A stretch of DNA of 64,000 nt from positions 992,001 through 1,056,000 of the forward strand of contig NZ_FMIC01000002.1 in assembly GCF_900091625.1 (NCBI RefSeq). Reading direction: 5' to 3'. Below, piece by piece: positions 44,969-53,592 of this stretch. The notes beneath the pieces were generated by a model. The model ran no database searches. It had not been told where the DNA came from and saw only the letters and a list, made by a program, of their open reading frames with translations. Every line of letters starts with the position of its first letter. The stretch's first letter is position 1. This stretch comes from Micromonospora peucetia (GTDB lineage Bacteria; Actinomycetota; Actinomycetes; Mycobacteriales; Micromonosporaceae). The translations under genes were made by a program, and so were the position numbers.

Positions 44969-44999
44969 GGGCTGGGGCTGGGGCTGGGGCTGGGGCTTG
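44969..44999 (+). repeat. GGGGCT tandem tract (G-quadruplex-capable)
   Basis: About four and a half copies of GGGGCT in a row directly before hairpin copy 1, preceded by a C-rich stretch with two CCCCGCGCTGTG units. The G-runs satisfy the usual four-run quadruplex pattern on the plus strand. Together with the hairpin it fills the 299 bases between the DUF779 and DUF559 genes; no gene is seen there. Confidence 0.7.
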
Positions 45000-45002
45000 C
45001 CC

Positions 45003-45077
45003 CCGCGATCTTGCACTTTCGGCCCACCAAATGTCCGCTTCGCGCGAATCGTCGGGGCCGGAAGTGCAAGATCGCGG
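45003..45077. repeat. Intergenic hairpin repeat, GATCTTGCACTT family, copy 1
   Basis: 23-base arms, 45003-45025 (CCGCGATCTTGCACTTTC then GGCCC) and 45055-45077, complementary with one mismatch, around a 29-base centre. The same core, GATCTTGCACTT and its complement, forms the arms of two further elements at 46.2 and 55.4 kb. It lies between a plus-strand and a minus-strand gene (convergent), so it may also end transcription. No coding potential. Confidence 0.85.
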
Positions 45078-45197
45078 AGGACTGAGGGCGGGAGGCGCGG
45101 GGCGGGAGGCGCGGGGCCACGAACCCGCCCACCCCGCCCTTCCTTCTCCCGCCCCTTCCCTGCGCCTCCTGCGTGGGGTGGGTGGGGTGGATAGGGG

Positions 45198-46043
45198 TCA
45201 GGAGAGGGCGGCCTGGATGGTGGCGACTATGTGGGCGGGGCGCCGGTACAGGTCGCGGTCGGTGAAGTAGCGCATCCGCCAACCGTTGGCGTCGAGCCAG
45301 TTGACCCGCTCACGGTCGTACCGCAGTTGGTCACGGTCCAGGTGTGACAGCCCGTCGTACTCGATGCCGATCCTGCGCTTCCGGTAACCCAGATCCAGCC
45401 GGTAGCGGGGGACGCCGCCCCGGTCGTGCACCCACAGTTGCGGCTCGGGTGCCGGCAGCCGCCCGTCGATCAGGGTCAACCGCAACTGGCTCTCCTGCCG
45501 GCATTCCGCCCGGCCGTCCGCCAGCGGTACGAGTTCCCGGGCCTGCCGCACCCCACGCAGCGCCTGATGGACCGACACCTCCGCAAACAGTTCGTCCGGC
45601 GTGACGGCGCCCGCCCGGAGTGCGGCGTCGAGCACGGGCAGGGCGTCCAGCCGCCCGACGGTACGCGCCAGATCGACAGCGCAACGGGCCGCCGGCACGC
45701 AGGGCACCCCACGGACGACTACCGGCTGTACGGGGAGCACCGAGTGGTGCACGGCCAGTCCGGGAAGCCGGGGCTTGGGCACCTGCGCCGGCAACTGGAC
45801 GTGGACCAGGTCCTCACGCAGCACGCCGAAGCCGTACCGGCGGGCCGCACTCTGTCTGGTCAACATGGCTTCCTCGGGCAGGCACAACATGAGGGCGCGC
45901 AGTTCGTCCTCGTCCCCGTAGGGCTGCTCGGCGTAGACACCCCTGCGCACCCGAAGCAGTTCCGCTCTGCCGACGCGGGTACGGATCCGCTTCACGGTAA
46001 GCCCCCGCATCAGCTCATCGACGCGCCACAGCTGAGTAGACAT
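45198..46043 (-). CDS. DUF559 endonuclease-like protein with N-terminal winged-helix region
   Basis: 281 residues. C-terminal DUF559/Vsr-like PD-(D/E)XK region: RYRLDLGYRKRRIGIEYDG, then DREREVNWL-like helix and GWRMRYFTDRDLYRRP. N-terminal part resembles the AbiEi-type antitoxin winged helix (RGVYAEQPYGDEDELRAL, RQSAARRYGFGV). Such proteins are very common and multicopy in actinomycetes; activity unknown. ATG 46043 is the first sensible start. It is bracketed by hairpin copies 1 and 2, which suggests the gene and its flanks can move or be exchanged together. Confidence 0.75.
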   Translation of the reverse strand: MSTQLWRVDELMRGLTVKRIRTRVGRAELLRVRRGVYAEQPYGDEDELRALMLCLPEEAMLTRQSAARRYGFGVLREDLVHVQLPAQVPKPRLPGLAVHHSVLPVQPVVVRGVPCVPAARCAVDLARTVGRLDALPVLDAALRAGAVTPDELFAEVSVHQALRGVRQARELVPLADGRAECRQESQLRLTLIDGRLPAPEPQLWVHDRGGVPRYRLDLGYRKRRIGIEYDGLSHLDRDQLRYDRERVNWLDANGWRMRYFTDRDLYRRPAHIVATIQAALS

Positions 46044-46218
46044 GCGCACAGGATCGGGAAATCCTGCCCGCCACCCCACCCCCGCGCCCGTTCCCTGTGG
46101 ACAACACGCCCCCTGTGGACAACCCCCACCCGCCCCGCTCCCCGTGCTAAGCACGCCCCAACCCACACTCACTCGAGGGCTGTCTCGCCAAGGGCCTGTC
46201 TCGCTAAGGGTGTTTCCG

Positions 46219-46289
46219 GCGATCTTGCACTTGCGGCCCCCGCAATGCGAAGAATGCCCGTATTGTCGGGGCATAAAGTGCAAGATCGA
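46219..46289. repeat. Intergenic hairpin repeat, GATCTTGCACTT family, copy 2
   Basis: Left arm GCGATCTTGCACTT with CGGCCCC (from 46219), right arm GGGGCATAAAGTGCAAGATCG (to 46288); the centre GCGAAGAATGCC is shared with copy 3. It sits in the 305-base gap between the DUF559 gene and the saccharopine-dehydrogenase-like gene, on the upstream side of DUF559. The remainder of the gap holds no gene. Confidence 0.85.
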
Positions 46290-46308
46290 CGCGGAGAAGG
46301 CGCGGGGC

Positions 46309-46346
46309 TGGGAGGGGGAGGGAGGGGAGGGGGAGGGCGGGGAGGG
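46309..46346 (+). repeat. G-run tract beside hairpin copy 2
   Basis: Eight runs of three to five G separated by single bases, ending two bases before the stop codon of the minus-strand gene at 46349. Strong quadruplex pattern on the plus strand. The minus transcript would carry the C-rich version just after its stop codon. Confidence 0.7.
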
Positions 46347-46348
46347 AG

Positions 46349-47551
46349 TTAGCGGGGTTGGAGGTGCCAGGGGGTGCCGTAGGCAGTCAGGAGGTCCAGG
46401 AAGGGGCGTGGGGGGAAGGCTTCGGGGCCCAGTACGCCGGTGTCGGACCAGGCGCCGGTGGCGAGCAGTTCCAGGGCGATGACCGGGTTCACCGCCGTCT
46501 GCCAGACGACTGCCTGATGGCCGTACTCCCGCATGGACCACTCGTTGTCGACGACGTGGTAGAGGTAGACCTTCCGGGGCCGCCCGTCGGTCCCGGTGCC
46601 GGTCACGTACGTGCCGGCGCAGGTCCTGCCGTGCATCCGGTCGCCCAGGGTCGCCGGGTCGGGCAGGCAGGCGGCCACGACGTCGCGGGGCGACACTGAC
46701 ACGTCGCCGATCTGGACCGGTGCGACGGAGTCCAGGCCCAGCCGGTGCAGCGTCTTGAGCACCTCGATGAACTCGTTGCCGAGGCCGTACTTGAAGGTGA
46801 CCCGCCGGGCCGGGACCCAGCGCGGGATGAGCAGCACCTCCTCGTGCTCGACGTTCACGCACTCGACCGGGCCGATCCCTTCCGGGAAATCGAAGATCTC
46901 CGGCTCGGAGAACGGCGGGGTGGTGTACCAGCCGCGTCCGGCTTCCCAGACGACGGGCGGGTTGAGGCACTCCTCGATGGTGGTCCAGATGGAGAACGAC
47001 GGCGCGAAGGCGTAACCGTCGACGGTCAGGTTGGCGCCGTCGCGTACGCCGATCTCGTCGATCTCGGCGAAGAGTTCGTCGGCGGCGTAGCGGGCGAAGA
47101 CATCCGACAGTCCCGGTTCGACGCCCATGCCGCAGAGCGCGAGCCGGCCGGCCGCCGACCACCGGTCGGACACGGCGAACTGGTCGTCGCCGAGCTTGAC
47201 GCCGGTCTCCTCGTACGGTCGGAGCGGGTGCGGGTGGGACAGCGACATGGCCATGTCGAGGTAGTCGGTGCCGGCCGCGAACGCCCCGTCGAAGACCGAC
47301 ATGACGAAGCGCGGGTCGACGGCGTTGAACACGTGGGTGATCCGGTGTGCACGGCAGAGCGCGGCGATCTGGTCGGCCGAGCCGGCGTCGACGGTGGCGG
47401 CGACGAAGCGGTCGCCGTGGCCCGCCACGGCGCGGGCCGCGCGGTCGGCGTCGTGGTCGGCCACGACCACGGTCTCGAAGAAGGAGCGGCGGGCCGCGAT
47501 GGCGACGGCGGCGGAACCGACCCCACCGGCGCCGACGAGCAGGATCCGCAT
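46349..47551 (-). CDS. Saccharopine dehydrogenase family oxidoreductase
   Basis: 400 residues. Rossmann motif MRILLVGAGGVGSAAVAIAA, then DHDADRAARAVAG, FNAVDPRFVMSVFDGAF and CGMGVEPGLSDVFARYA, the saccharopine dehydrogenase-like pattern. Relatives include carboxynorspermidine synthase and lysine-forming enzymes; here it closes an operon with an FAD oxidoreductase and a PotABCD transporter, so a polyamine-derived substrate is plausible. ATG overlaps the preceding stop by one base. Confidence 0.8.
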   Translation of the reverse strand: MRILLVGAGGVGSAAVAIAARRSFFETVVVADHDADRAARAVAGHGDRFVAATVDAGSADQIAALCRAHRITHVFNAVDPRFVMSVFDGAFAAGTDYLDMAMSLSHPHPLRPYEETGVKLGDDQFAVSDRWSAAGRLALCGMGVEPGLSDVFARYAADELFAEIDEIGVRDGANLTVDGYAFAPSFSIWTTIEECLNPPVVWEAGRGWYTTPPFSEPEIFDFPEGIGPVECVNVEHEEVLLIPRWVPARRVTFKYGLGNEFIEVLKTLHRLGLDSVAPVQIGDVSVSPRDVVAACLPDPATLGDRMHGRTCAGTYVTGTGTDGRPRKVYLYHVVDNEWSMREYGHQAVVWQTAVNPVIALELLATGAWSDTGVLGPEAFPPRPFLDLLTAYGTPWHLQPR

Positions 47552-49116
47552 CAGGAATCAAACCCCAAACCAAGACGGTCGAGCGTACGGAGCCAGAGGT
47601 TGCGCCGGCCCTCGTGCGCGTCGGCGCGGGCCAGGGACCACCGGGTGAGCTGGATGCCGGTGGTCCGCAGCGGCTCCGGCGGGAACGGCAGCGGTTTGCG
47701 GCGTACCAGGTCGAGCCGGGTCAGCGGGGTCGGTTCGCCGGCCAGCAGGTCGAGCAGCACGCGGGCCCCGAACCGGGTCGCGCCGACGCCGAGACCGGTG
47801 TAGCCGGCGGCGTACGCGAGCCGACCGTCGTACGCGGTGCCGAAGAACGGGCAGAACCGGGTGCAGGTGTCGATGACGCCGCCCCAGCGGTGGCTGAAGC
47901 GCACGTCGGCGAGCTGCGGGAACGTGGTGAAGAAGTGTGCGGCGAGGGCGGTGAAGGTGGCCGGTCGTTGGGCCAGTTCCGGGGCCATCCGGTTGCCGTG
48001 GTGGTAGACGGCGTCGTAGCCGCCGAAGAGGATCCGCCCGTCGCCGGTGATCCGGTAGTAGTGGAACTGGTTGCCGGTGTCGGCGAGTCCCTGCCGGTTG
48101 CGCCAGCCGACCGCGTCGCGCTGCTGCGGGGTGAGCGGCTCGGTCATCAGCGCGTAGTCGTAGACCGGCACGACGTACGCCCGCAGCCGGCGCAGCAGCG
48201 GCGGGAACGCGTTGGTGGCGAGCACCACCCGCCGCGCCCGCACCGAACCGGGAACGCCGTGACCACCCGGATCGCCACGTCTGAACGCCGGATCGCCGTG
48301 ACCACCCGGATCGCCGTGGCCGGACGCCGGATCGCCGCGTCCGGGTGGTACGCCGAGGGTGCTGGCCCGCAGCGCGGCCCCGTCCCGCCGCAGCCCGGTG
48401 ACCCGGGTGTGCTCGTGCACCCGTACGCCGAGTTCCCGGCAGGCGCGGCGCAACCCCCAGGCCAGCCTCGCCGGGTCCAGCATGGCTACCCGGTCGCGGT
48501 CCCACAGCCCACCGAGGTACGTCGGCGAGTCCACCTCGGCGCGTACCTCGGCCCGGTCGAGCAGCCGCACGTCGTGGCCGTACCGGCGGGCCAGCGCGGC
48601 ATCCTCGGCGAGGCCGGCGAGCTGGTACGGCTGCACCGCGACGGACAGCTCACCGGTGCGCTCGAAGTCGCAGTCGATGCCGTACTCCTCGACGGTCGCC
48701 TCGATGGCGGCCAGGTTCTCCCGGCCGAGCCGCTCCAGCACGTCGATCTCGTCGGGGAAACGCTCGACGCCGTTGGCCAGGCCGTGGGTGAGCGAGGCGG
48801 CGCAGAACCCGCCGTTACGGCCGGACGCGGCCCAGCCGCAGGTGCCCGCCTCGACAAGCAGCACGTCGCGGCCGGGGTCGTCCTGCTTGGCGAGCAGCGC
48901 CGTCCAGAGGCCGCTGTAGCCGCCGCCGACGACCAGCAGGTCGGTGTCGGTGCCGCCGTACAGCGGCGGCAGCGGGTCGGGGCGTTCCGGGCGGTCGAGC
49001 CAGTACGGCACGCGTGTCGCGTCGGCGAGCGCCGGACCGGTAGGCGGACCGGTGCGCCGGCCGATACGCGGGCCGGTGAACGGGCCGATGCGCGGGCCGG
49101 TGAACGGGCCGGTCAT
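47551..49116 (-). CDS. FAD-dependent oxidoreductase, PuuB (gamma-glutamylputrescine oxidase)-like
   Basis: 521 residues. DAO-type flavoprotein: FAD dinucleotide motif DLLVVGGGYSGLWTALLA, AASGRNGGFCAASLTHG, then FHYYRITGDGRILFGGYDA and GVIDTCTRFCPFFG near the end. PuuB-type enzymes oxidise putrescine derivatives, releasing hydrogen peroxide. ATG 49116 overlaps the PotC-type stop. Two oddities: the N-terminus is repetitive (TGPRIGPFTGPRIG), and about residues 257-289 are an in-frame repeat of Gly-Asp-Pro units, probably a surface-loop insertion. Confidence 0.83.
   Translation of the reverse strand: MTGPFTGPRIGPFTGPRIGRRTGPPTGPALADATRVPYWLDRPERPDPLPPLYGGTDTDLLVVGGGYSGLWTALLAKQDDPGRDVLLVEAGTCGWAASGRNGGFCAASLTHGLANGVERFPDEIDVLERLGRENLAAIEATVEEYGIDCDFERTGELSVAVQPYQLAGLAEDAALARRYGHDVRLLDRAEVRAEVDSPTYLGGLWDRDRVAMLDPARLAWGLRRACRELGVRVHEHTRVTGLRRDGAALRASTLGVPPGRGDPASGHGDPGGHGDPAFRRGDPGGHGVPGSVRARRVVLATNAFPPLLRRLRAYVVPVYDYALMTEPLTPQQRDAVGWRNRQGLADTGNQFHYYRITGDGRILFGGYDAVYHHGNRMAPELAQRPATFTALAAHFFTTFPQLADVRFSHRWGGVIDTCTRFCPFFGTAYDGRLAYAAGYTGLGVGATRFGARVLLDLLAGEPTPLTRLDLVRRKPLPFPPEPLRTTGIQLTRWSLARADAHEGRRNLWLRTLDRLGLGFDS
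48250..48345 (-). repeat. In-frame tandem repeat inside the PuuB-like gene
   Basis: Four units on the minus strand, each GGCGATCCGG followed by GTGGTCAC or a variant, encode GDPASGH, GDPGGH, GDPAFRR, GDPGGH. The units keep the reading frame. They interrupt the FAD protein between the strand ALRASTLGV and ARRVVLATNAF, where related enzymes are expected to have a short turn. Confidence 0.75.
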
Positions 49117-49964
49117 GCCGGGTGCCGCCCCGGCGCGCCGCCCGCCGGTGCGGTCTTCCCGAGGTCGGCGCGACGGCCCCGCCGCCCGCGCAGGGTGCTG
49201 GTCAGCACCAGCAGCAGCGCGACCACGAACATCGCGGTACCGATGACGTTGACCTGCGGCGGGATGCCCCGCTGGGCGGCTCCCCAGACGTACATCGGGA
49301 ACGTGACGGTGGTGCCGGCGTTGAAGTTCGTGACGATGAAGTCGTCGAAGGAGAGCGAGAACGCGAGCAGCGCGGCGGCCACGATGCCGGGCAGCGCCAG
49401 CGGCAGGGTGATCCGCCGGAAGGTCTGCCACTCGCTCGCGTAGAGGTCCATCGCGGCCTCCTCCAGCCGGGTGTCCATCCCGGCCAGCCGCGCCTTGACG
49501 GTGACCACCACGAACGACACGCAGAACATCACGTGTGCGACGACGATGGTCCAGAAGCCCTGCGGCACCCCGGCGGAGACGAAGAGGGCGAGCAGCGAGG
49601 TGCCCATCACCAGCTCGGGGGTGGCCATCGGCAGGAAGATCAGCACGTTGATCCCGGAGCGGCCACGGAACCGGTGCCGGGCCAGCGCGAACGCCATCAG
49701 GGTGCCGAGAACCGTGGCGACCACGGTGGCGATGAAACCGATCTGGACGCTACGTACCACCGCGTCGCACATGTCGGAGGTGGCGCACGGGTTGCGCCAG
49801 TTGTCGAGGGTGAACTCGTTGAAGTCGTACGACAGGCGGCTGGACGGGCGGTTGAAGGACAGCGCGGCGACCACGGCGATCGGCAGGAGGAGATAGCCGA
49901 GCACCAGCAGCGCCACGCCCGTCACCCAGCGGTCGGCCAGCCAGCGAAAGATCCGCGCGCTCAC
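49113..49964 (-). CDS. potC: Polyamine-type ABC transporter permease (PotC)
   Basis: 283 residues, six TM helices. Binding-protein-dependent permease motif EEAAMDLYASEWQTFRRITLPLALPG (in part) contacting the ATPase; FDDFIVTNFNAGTTVTFPMY is typical of PotC. Partner of the PotB-type gene 55 bases upstream. GTG 49964 has AGGAG upstream. Its stop overlaps the FAD oxidoreductase start. Confidence 0.92.
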   Translation of the reverse strand: MSARIFRWLADRWVTGVALLVLGYLLLPIAVVAALSFNRPSSRLSYDFNEFTLDNWRNPCATSDMCDAVVRSVQIGFIATVVATVLGTLMAFALARHRFRGRSGINVLIFLPMATPELVMGTSLLALFVSAGVPQGFWTIVVAHVMFCVSFVVVTVKARLAGMDTRLEEAAMDLYASEWQTFRRITLPLALPGIVAAALLAFSLSFDDFIVTNFNAGTTVTFPMYVWGAAQRGIPPQVNVIGTAMFVVALLLVLTSTLRGRRGRRADLGKTAPAGGAPGRHPA

Positions 49965-50019
49965 AGGAGCCGTCTCTCGTTCGCGACTGCGGTGCTCCGC
50001 TTCGCTGCACTCCTCGCGC

Positions 50020-50931
50020 TCACAGGACCTCCTCGGTGCCGGCCCGGCGCAGGTAGCCGAAGACCACCGCGAGGATCGCCGCCATCAGCAGGAACGACAG
50101 GGCCGCGCCCTGCGGGTAGTCCAACCGGACCAGGAACGCCGAGTCGATGACGTTGCCGATCATGTACTCGTTGGGGGTGCCGAGCAGTTCGGCGTTGATG
50201 TAGTCGCCGCTGGCCGGGATGAAGAACAGCAGCGTGCCGGCGACCAGGCCCGGCATGGACAGCGGCAGCGTGACCCTGCGGAACGCCCGCAACGGGCTGG
50301 CGTAGAGGTCGCCGGCCGCCTCCAGCAGCCGGGGGTCCAGCCGCTCCAGGCTCGCGTACAGCGGCAGCACCAGGAAGGGCAGGAAGTTGTACGTCAGGCC
50401 GAGCACCACCGCGACGGGGGTGGCCAGCAGCCGGCCGTCGGGGGCGAGCAGGTGCACGTCGCGCAGCAGCCCGACGAGCCAGCCGTTGTCCGACAGGATC
50501 GTCTTCCACGCCAGGGTGCGCACCAGGAAACTGGTGAACATCGGCGCGACCACGCAGACCAGCAGCAGGTTCTTCCACCGCCCGGCCTTCTGCGCGATGG
50601 CGTACGCCAGCGGGTAGCCCGCCAGCAGCGCCAGCACCAGCGCGGCCCCGGCGTAACCGAAGGACCGCACGAACTGCGGCCAGTACGCGGCGAGCGCGTC
50701 CGGGTAGTTGCCGAACGCCCAGGTCATCGCGTAGCCGGTGGCGAGCGAGCCGGCGGGGTCGTAGAGGCTGGCGGCGGCGAGCTGGAACAGCGGCACCGCG
50801 AAGAAGAGGAACAGCCAGGCCGCCGCGGGCAGCAGCAGGAGGTACGGCAGGAGGCGGTGCCGCCCGGGTCGGCGGGGTGGCGGTGCCGTCCGCCGGCCCG
50901 ACCCGGTGGGCAGGTGCGCGAGGGCGCTCAT
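50020..50931 (-). CDS. potB: Polyamine-type ABC transporter permease (PotB)
   Basis: 303 residues, six TM helices; EAAGDLYASPLRAFRRVTLP is the ATPase-contact loop and FIPASGDYINAELLG the PotB-type signature. ATG 50931 uses GAGG from a repeated element (GAGCGCAGCGAGGCGGCGAC on the minus strand) as its ribosome-binding site. The same 20-base sequence, with one change, recurs 80 bases upstream at 51012-51031, before the end of the ATPase gene. Confidence 0.92.
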   Translation of the reverse strand: MSALAHLPTGSGRRTAPPPRRPGRHRLLPYLLLLPAAAWLFLFFAVPLFQLAAASLYDPAGSLATGYAMTWAFGNYPDALAAYWPQFVRSFGYAGAALVLALLAGYPLAYAIAQKAGRWKNLLLVCVVAPMFTSFLVRTLAWKTILSDNGWLVGLLRDVHLLAPDGRLLATPVAVVLGLTYNFLPFLVLPLYASLERLDPRLLEAAGDLYASPLRAFRRVTLPLSMPGLVAGTLLFFIPASGDYINAELLGTPNEYMIGNVIDSAFLVRLDYPQGAALSFLLMAAILAVVFGYLRRAGTEEVL

Positions 50932-51031
50932 GTCGCCGCCTCGCTGCGCTCACCGGCGTCACGAGCTACAGCCGCACAGCGCTGACCGGTTCGCTCGCTG
51001 CGCTCGTTCACGTCGCCGCCTCGTTGCGCTC
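50932..51031 (-). repeat. Duplicated 20-base element between potA and potB
   Basis: GTCGCCGCCTCGCTGCGCTC (50932-50951) and a copy with one change at 51012-51031, plus partial copies of CGCTGCGCTCGTTCAC between. Similar CGCTTCGCTGCACTCCTCGCGCTCAC lies in the potB-potC gap at 49995-50022. On the minus strand these supply GAGG sequences in front of potB. Nothing else is seen in this 102-base gap. Confidence 0.6.
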
Positions 51032-51033
51032 GT

Positions 51034-52209
51034 TCACGAGGGTGTACCTACCGGCTCGTCGAGCACCGGCGTGGCCGGGTCGGGTTCGCGGGGTCCGCGG
51101 GCCAGCAGGAAGGCGTGCCGCGGGTCCCAGTACGCCACCGTCTCCGCGCCCACCGGCAGCGGACCGGTCGCGCCGCTGTTGGCCACGAAGGCGGACAGCT
51201 CGCCGCCCCAGTCGGTACGCAGCAGGTACTGGGTGCTCACCCCCACGTAGGAGGCGTCGGTGACCACCCCGGTGACGTGCTGGCATCCGGCGGGGACCTG
51301 GTCGGCGGAGTCGACCAGGTGCAGCTTCTCCGGGCGTACGCCCAGGTGGACCGGCCCCCGGTCGGCCCGGGCGCGGCCGGCGGGCACCGAGAAGCGACGG
51401 CCGTACGCCGACACCGCCACCTCGTCCCCGCCCGCGCCGGCCGCCTCCCCGGCGAGCAGGTTGGACTGGCCGAGGAAACTCGCCACGAACGCCGTGGCCG
51501 GGTATTCGTAGAGGTCGGCGGGGGCGCCGAGCTGCTCGATCCGCCCGGCGTTCATCACCGCGACGGTGTCGGCCATCGTCATGGCCTCCTCCTGGTCGTG
51601 GGTGACGTGCACGAACGTGATGCCGACCTCGGTCTGGATCCGCTTCAGTTCGAGCTGCATCCGCCGGCGCAGCTTCAGGTCCAGCGCGCCGAGCGGCTCG
51701 TCCAGCAGCAGCACCTGCGGCCGGTTGACCAGGGCGCGGGCCAGGGCGACCCGCTGCTGCTGCCCGCCGGAGAGCTGGGCGGGGCGACGGTGGCCGTAGT
51801 CGTCGAGTTGCACCAACGCGAGCATTCCCATGACCTCGTCGTCGACGGAGCGGATGCCCCGCCGACGCAGGCCGAACGCCACGTTCTCGAAGACGTTCAG
51901 GTGCGGGAAGAGCGCGTAACTCTGGAAGACCGTGTTCACCGGCCGCTTGTACGGGCGCAGCCGGGTGACGTCCCGGTCGCCGAGCAGCACCTGCCCGCCG
52001 GTCGGCTCCTCCAGGCCGGCGATCATTCGCAGGGTGGTGGTCTTGCCGCAGCCGGACGCGCCGAGCAGGGCGAAGAACGAGCCCTGCGGAACGGTCAGGC
52101 TGAGGTCGTCCACCGCGGTGACGGTGCCGAACCGCTTGGTGAGGTTGGCCAGCCGCAGGTCGCCGGCCGGGGTCTCGCGCCCCGCAGTCGTCCCACCCAT
52201 CCCGCTCAC
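51034..52209 (-). CDS. potA: Polyamine-type ABC transporter ATP-binding protein (PotA)
   Basis: 391 residues. Walker A GASGCGKTT, ABC signature LSGGQQQRVALARALV, Walker B LLLDEPLGALD, H-loop FVHVTHDQEEA, then a TOBE-type C-terminal domain (VHLGVRPEKLHLV). Drives import through the PotB/PotC permeases. Start GTG 52209 overlaps the binding-protein stop (GTGA); ATG 52200 is a close alternative. Confidence 0.94.
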   Translation of the reverse strand: MSGMGGTTAGRETPAGDLRLANLTKRFGTVTAVDDLSLTVPQGSFFALLGASGCGKTTTLRMIAGLEEPTGGQVLLGDRDVTRLRPYKRPVNTVFQSYALFPHLNVFENVAFGLRRRGIRSVDDEVMGMLALVQLDDYGHRRPAQLSGGQQQRVALARALVNRPQVLLLDEPLGALDLKLRRRMQLELKRIQTEVGITFVHVTHDQEEAMTMADTVAVMNAGRIEQLGAPADLYEYPATAFVASFLGQSNLLAGEAAGAGGDEVAVSAYGRRFSVPAGRARADRGPVHLGVRPEKLHLVDSADQVPAGCQHVTGVVTDASYVGVSTQYLLRTDWGGELSAFVANSGATGPLPVGAETVAYWDPRHAFLLARGPREPDPATPVLDEPVGTPS

Positions 52210-53390
52210 GCCCCGATGACCTGCTGGAACTTGCCTTCGTACTCGCGTTCCTGCTTCTCGTCCAGCGCCATGAAGACCGTGGACTTCGCGAGGATGGCGT
52301 CGTCGGGGAAGACCAGCGGGTTGGCGGCCAACGCCGGATCGATCTTCTCCATCTCGGCCCTGGCACCCTGGACGGGGCAGATGTAGTTGACGAACGCGGC
52401 GAGCCGGGCGGCGACCGCCGGCTCGTAGTAGTAGTTGACGAGCTGTTCGGCGTTGCCCTTGTGGGTGGCCCGGTTCGGCACCACCACGTTGTCCGACCAG
52501 ATCATCACCCCGGATTCGGGCACCACGAATTTGATCTTGTCGTCGTCGAAGCCGAGCTGGATGGCGTCGCCGGACCAGCCGATGCACGCGGCGATGTCGC
52601 CCTTGGCGAGGTCCGGCGCGTAGTCGTTGCCGGTGAACCGGCGGATCTGGCCGGAGTCGACGGCCTTCTTCAGCTTGTTGATGGCATCGTCGAACTGGGC
52701 GGCGGTGAAGTTCGCCGGGTCGTGGCCGTTGGACTGGAGCAGCAGGCCCATGGTGTCCCGCATCTCGGACAGCGCGGTCACCTTGCCCTTGAGGTCGGGG
52801 CGGGTGAGCAGTTCGTCGACCGTCCGGAGCTCCTTGGTCACCCTGCCGTTGTAGGCGAGGCCGGCCAGCCCGGTCTGCCACGGGATGGCGAGCTGGTTGT
52901 CCTTGTCGAAGGACCGGCCGCGCAGCGAGGGCAGCAGGTTGGCCTCGACGTTGGGCAGCTTCGACCTGTCCAGCTTCTGGATCCAGCCGAGGCGGATCAT
53001 GCGCGCCGCCATCCAGTCGGTGAGGACCATGATGTCCCGCCCCGTCGACTGGCACCCCGCGAGCTGGTTCTGCACCTTGCCGAAGAACTCGTTGTTGTCG
53101 TTGACGTCCTCGGTGTAGGCGACCTTGATTCCGCTCTTCGCGACGAACGCGTCGAGGGTCGGCCGCTCTGACTCATCCTTGTCGTCCACGTCCATGTACT
53201 GCGGCCAGTTGGAGAATGTCAGCGTCTTCTCGGTGCCGGACAGGTCCTCGCTGACGCAGCCGGCCTCCGTCTGGGTGGCCGCCTTGGTGCCGCAGCCGGC
53301 CACCGAGCCGCCCGCGGCGAGCAGCGCGGCCGAGCCGAGGGTGCCGGTCAGCAGGCCACGCCGGGTGAGGGGCCGAAAGGGAGTTCGCAT
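52206..53390 (-). CDS. potD: Polyamine-binding lipoprotein (PotD-type)
   Basis: 394 residues. Twin-arginine-like signal (LTRRGLLTGTLG, Arg10-Arg11) combined with lipobox SVAGC, Cys33 lipidated, so a Tat-exported lipoprotein is likely. Binding-domain features: LTFSNWPQYMDVDD, DIMVLTDWMAARMIRLGW, CIGWSGDAIQLGFDDD and VMIWSDNVVVPN. Captures putrescine or spermidine outside the cell for PotABC. ATG 53390 follows AAGGAG. First gene of the operon potD-potA-potB-potC-FAD oxidoreductase-saccharopine dehydrogenase-like. Confidence 0.92.
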   Translation of the reverse strand: MRTPFRPLTRRGLLTGTLGSAALLAAGGSVAGCGTKAATQTEAGCVSEDLSGTEKTLTFSNWPQYMDVDDKDESERPTLDAFVAKSGIKVAYTEDVNDNNEFFGKVQNQLAGCQSTGRDIMVLTDWMAARMIRLGWIQKLDRSKLPNVEANLLPSLRGRSFDKDNQLAIPWQTGLAGLAYNGRVTKELRTVDELLTRPDLKGKVTALSEMRDTMGLLLQSNGHDPANFTAAQFDDAINKLKKAVDSGQIRRFTGNDYAPDLAKGDIAACIGWSGDAIQLGFDDDKIKFVVPESGVMIWSDNVVVPNRATHKGNAEQLVNYYYEPAVAARLAAFVNYICPVQGARAEMEKIDPALAANPLVFPDDAILAKSTVFMALDEKQEREYEGKFQQVIGA

Positions 53391-53592
53391 GTGACGACTC
53401 CTTGAGGTCATCGTCGGCGAGCGGGCGGGGGTGGCGCGCCGGCGGGAGGTCAGGTGCGGTGAACGACTGATCCTGACATGAGGAAACCTCTCTTACAAGG
53501 GATTCCGTTGCGTGAATAGCGATGTACGACGAAATACGCCAGACTGCGCGGTGGCACTAGGCTCAGCCGGGATTGAACATGGGGAGCGGTCT
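53391..53592. promoter_or_regulatory. Divergent promoter region between potD and the Lrp-like gene
   Basis: 202 bases serving two divergent genes. For potD a possible promoter on the minus strand is TTGTAA, 17 bases, CAGGAT (53498 downwards), with the small palindrome GAGGTTTCCTC inside the spacer. Lrp-type regulators often bind such regions; no clear Lrp consensus was recognised. The assignment is tentative. Confidence 0.35.

Noticed and set aside
44899..46348. CRISPR array or insertion sequence in the repeat-rich region around the DUF559 gene
   Set aside because: The repeats are palindromes and G-runs without regular spacing or spacers, and no transposase gene or terminal duplications were seen.
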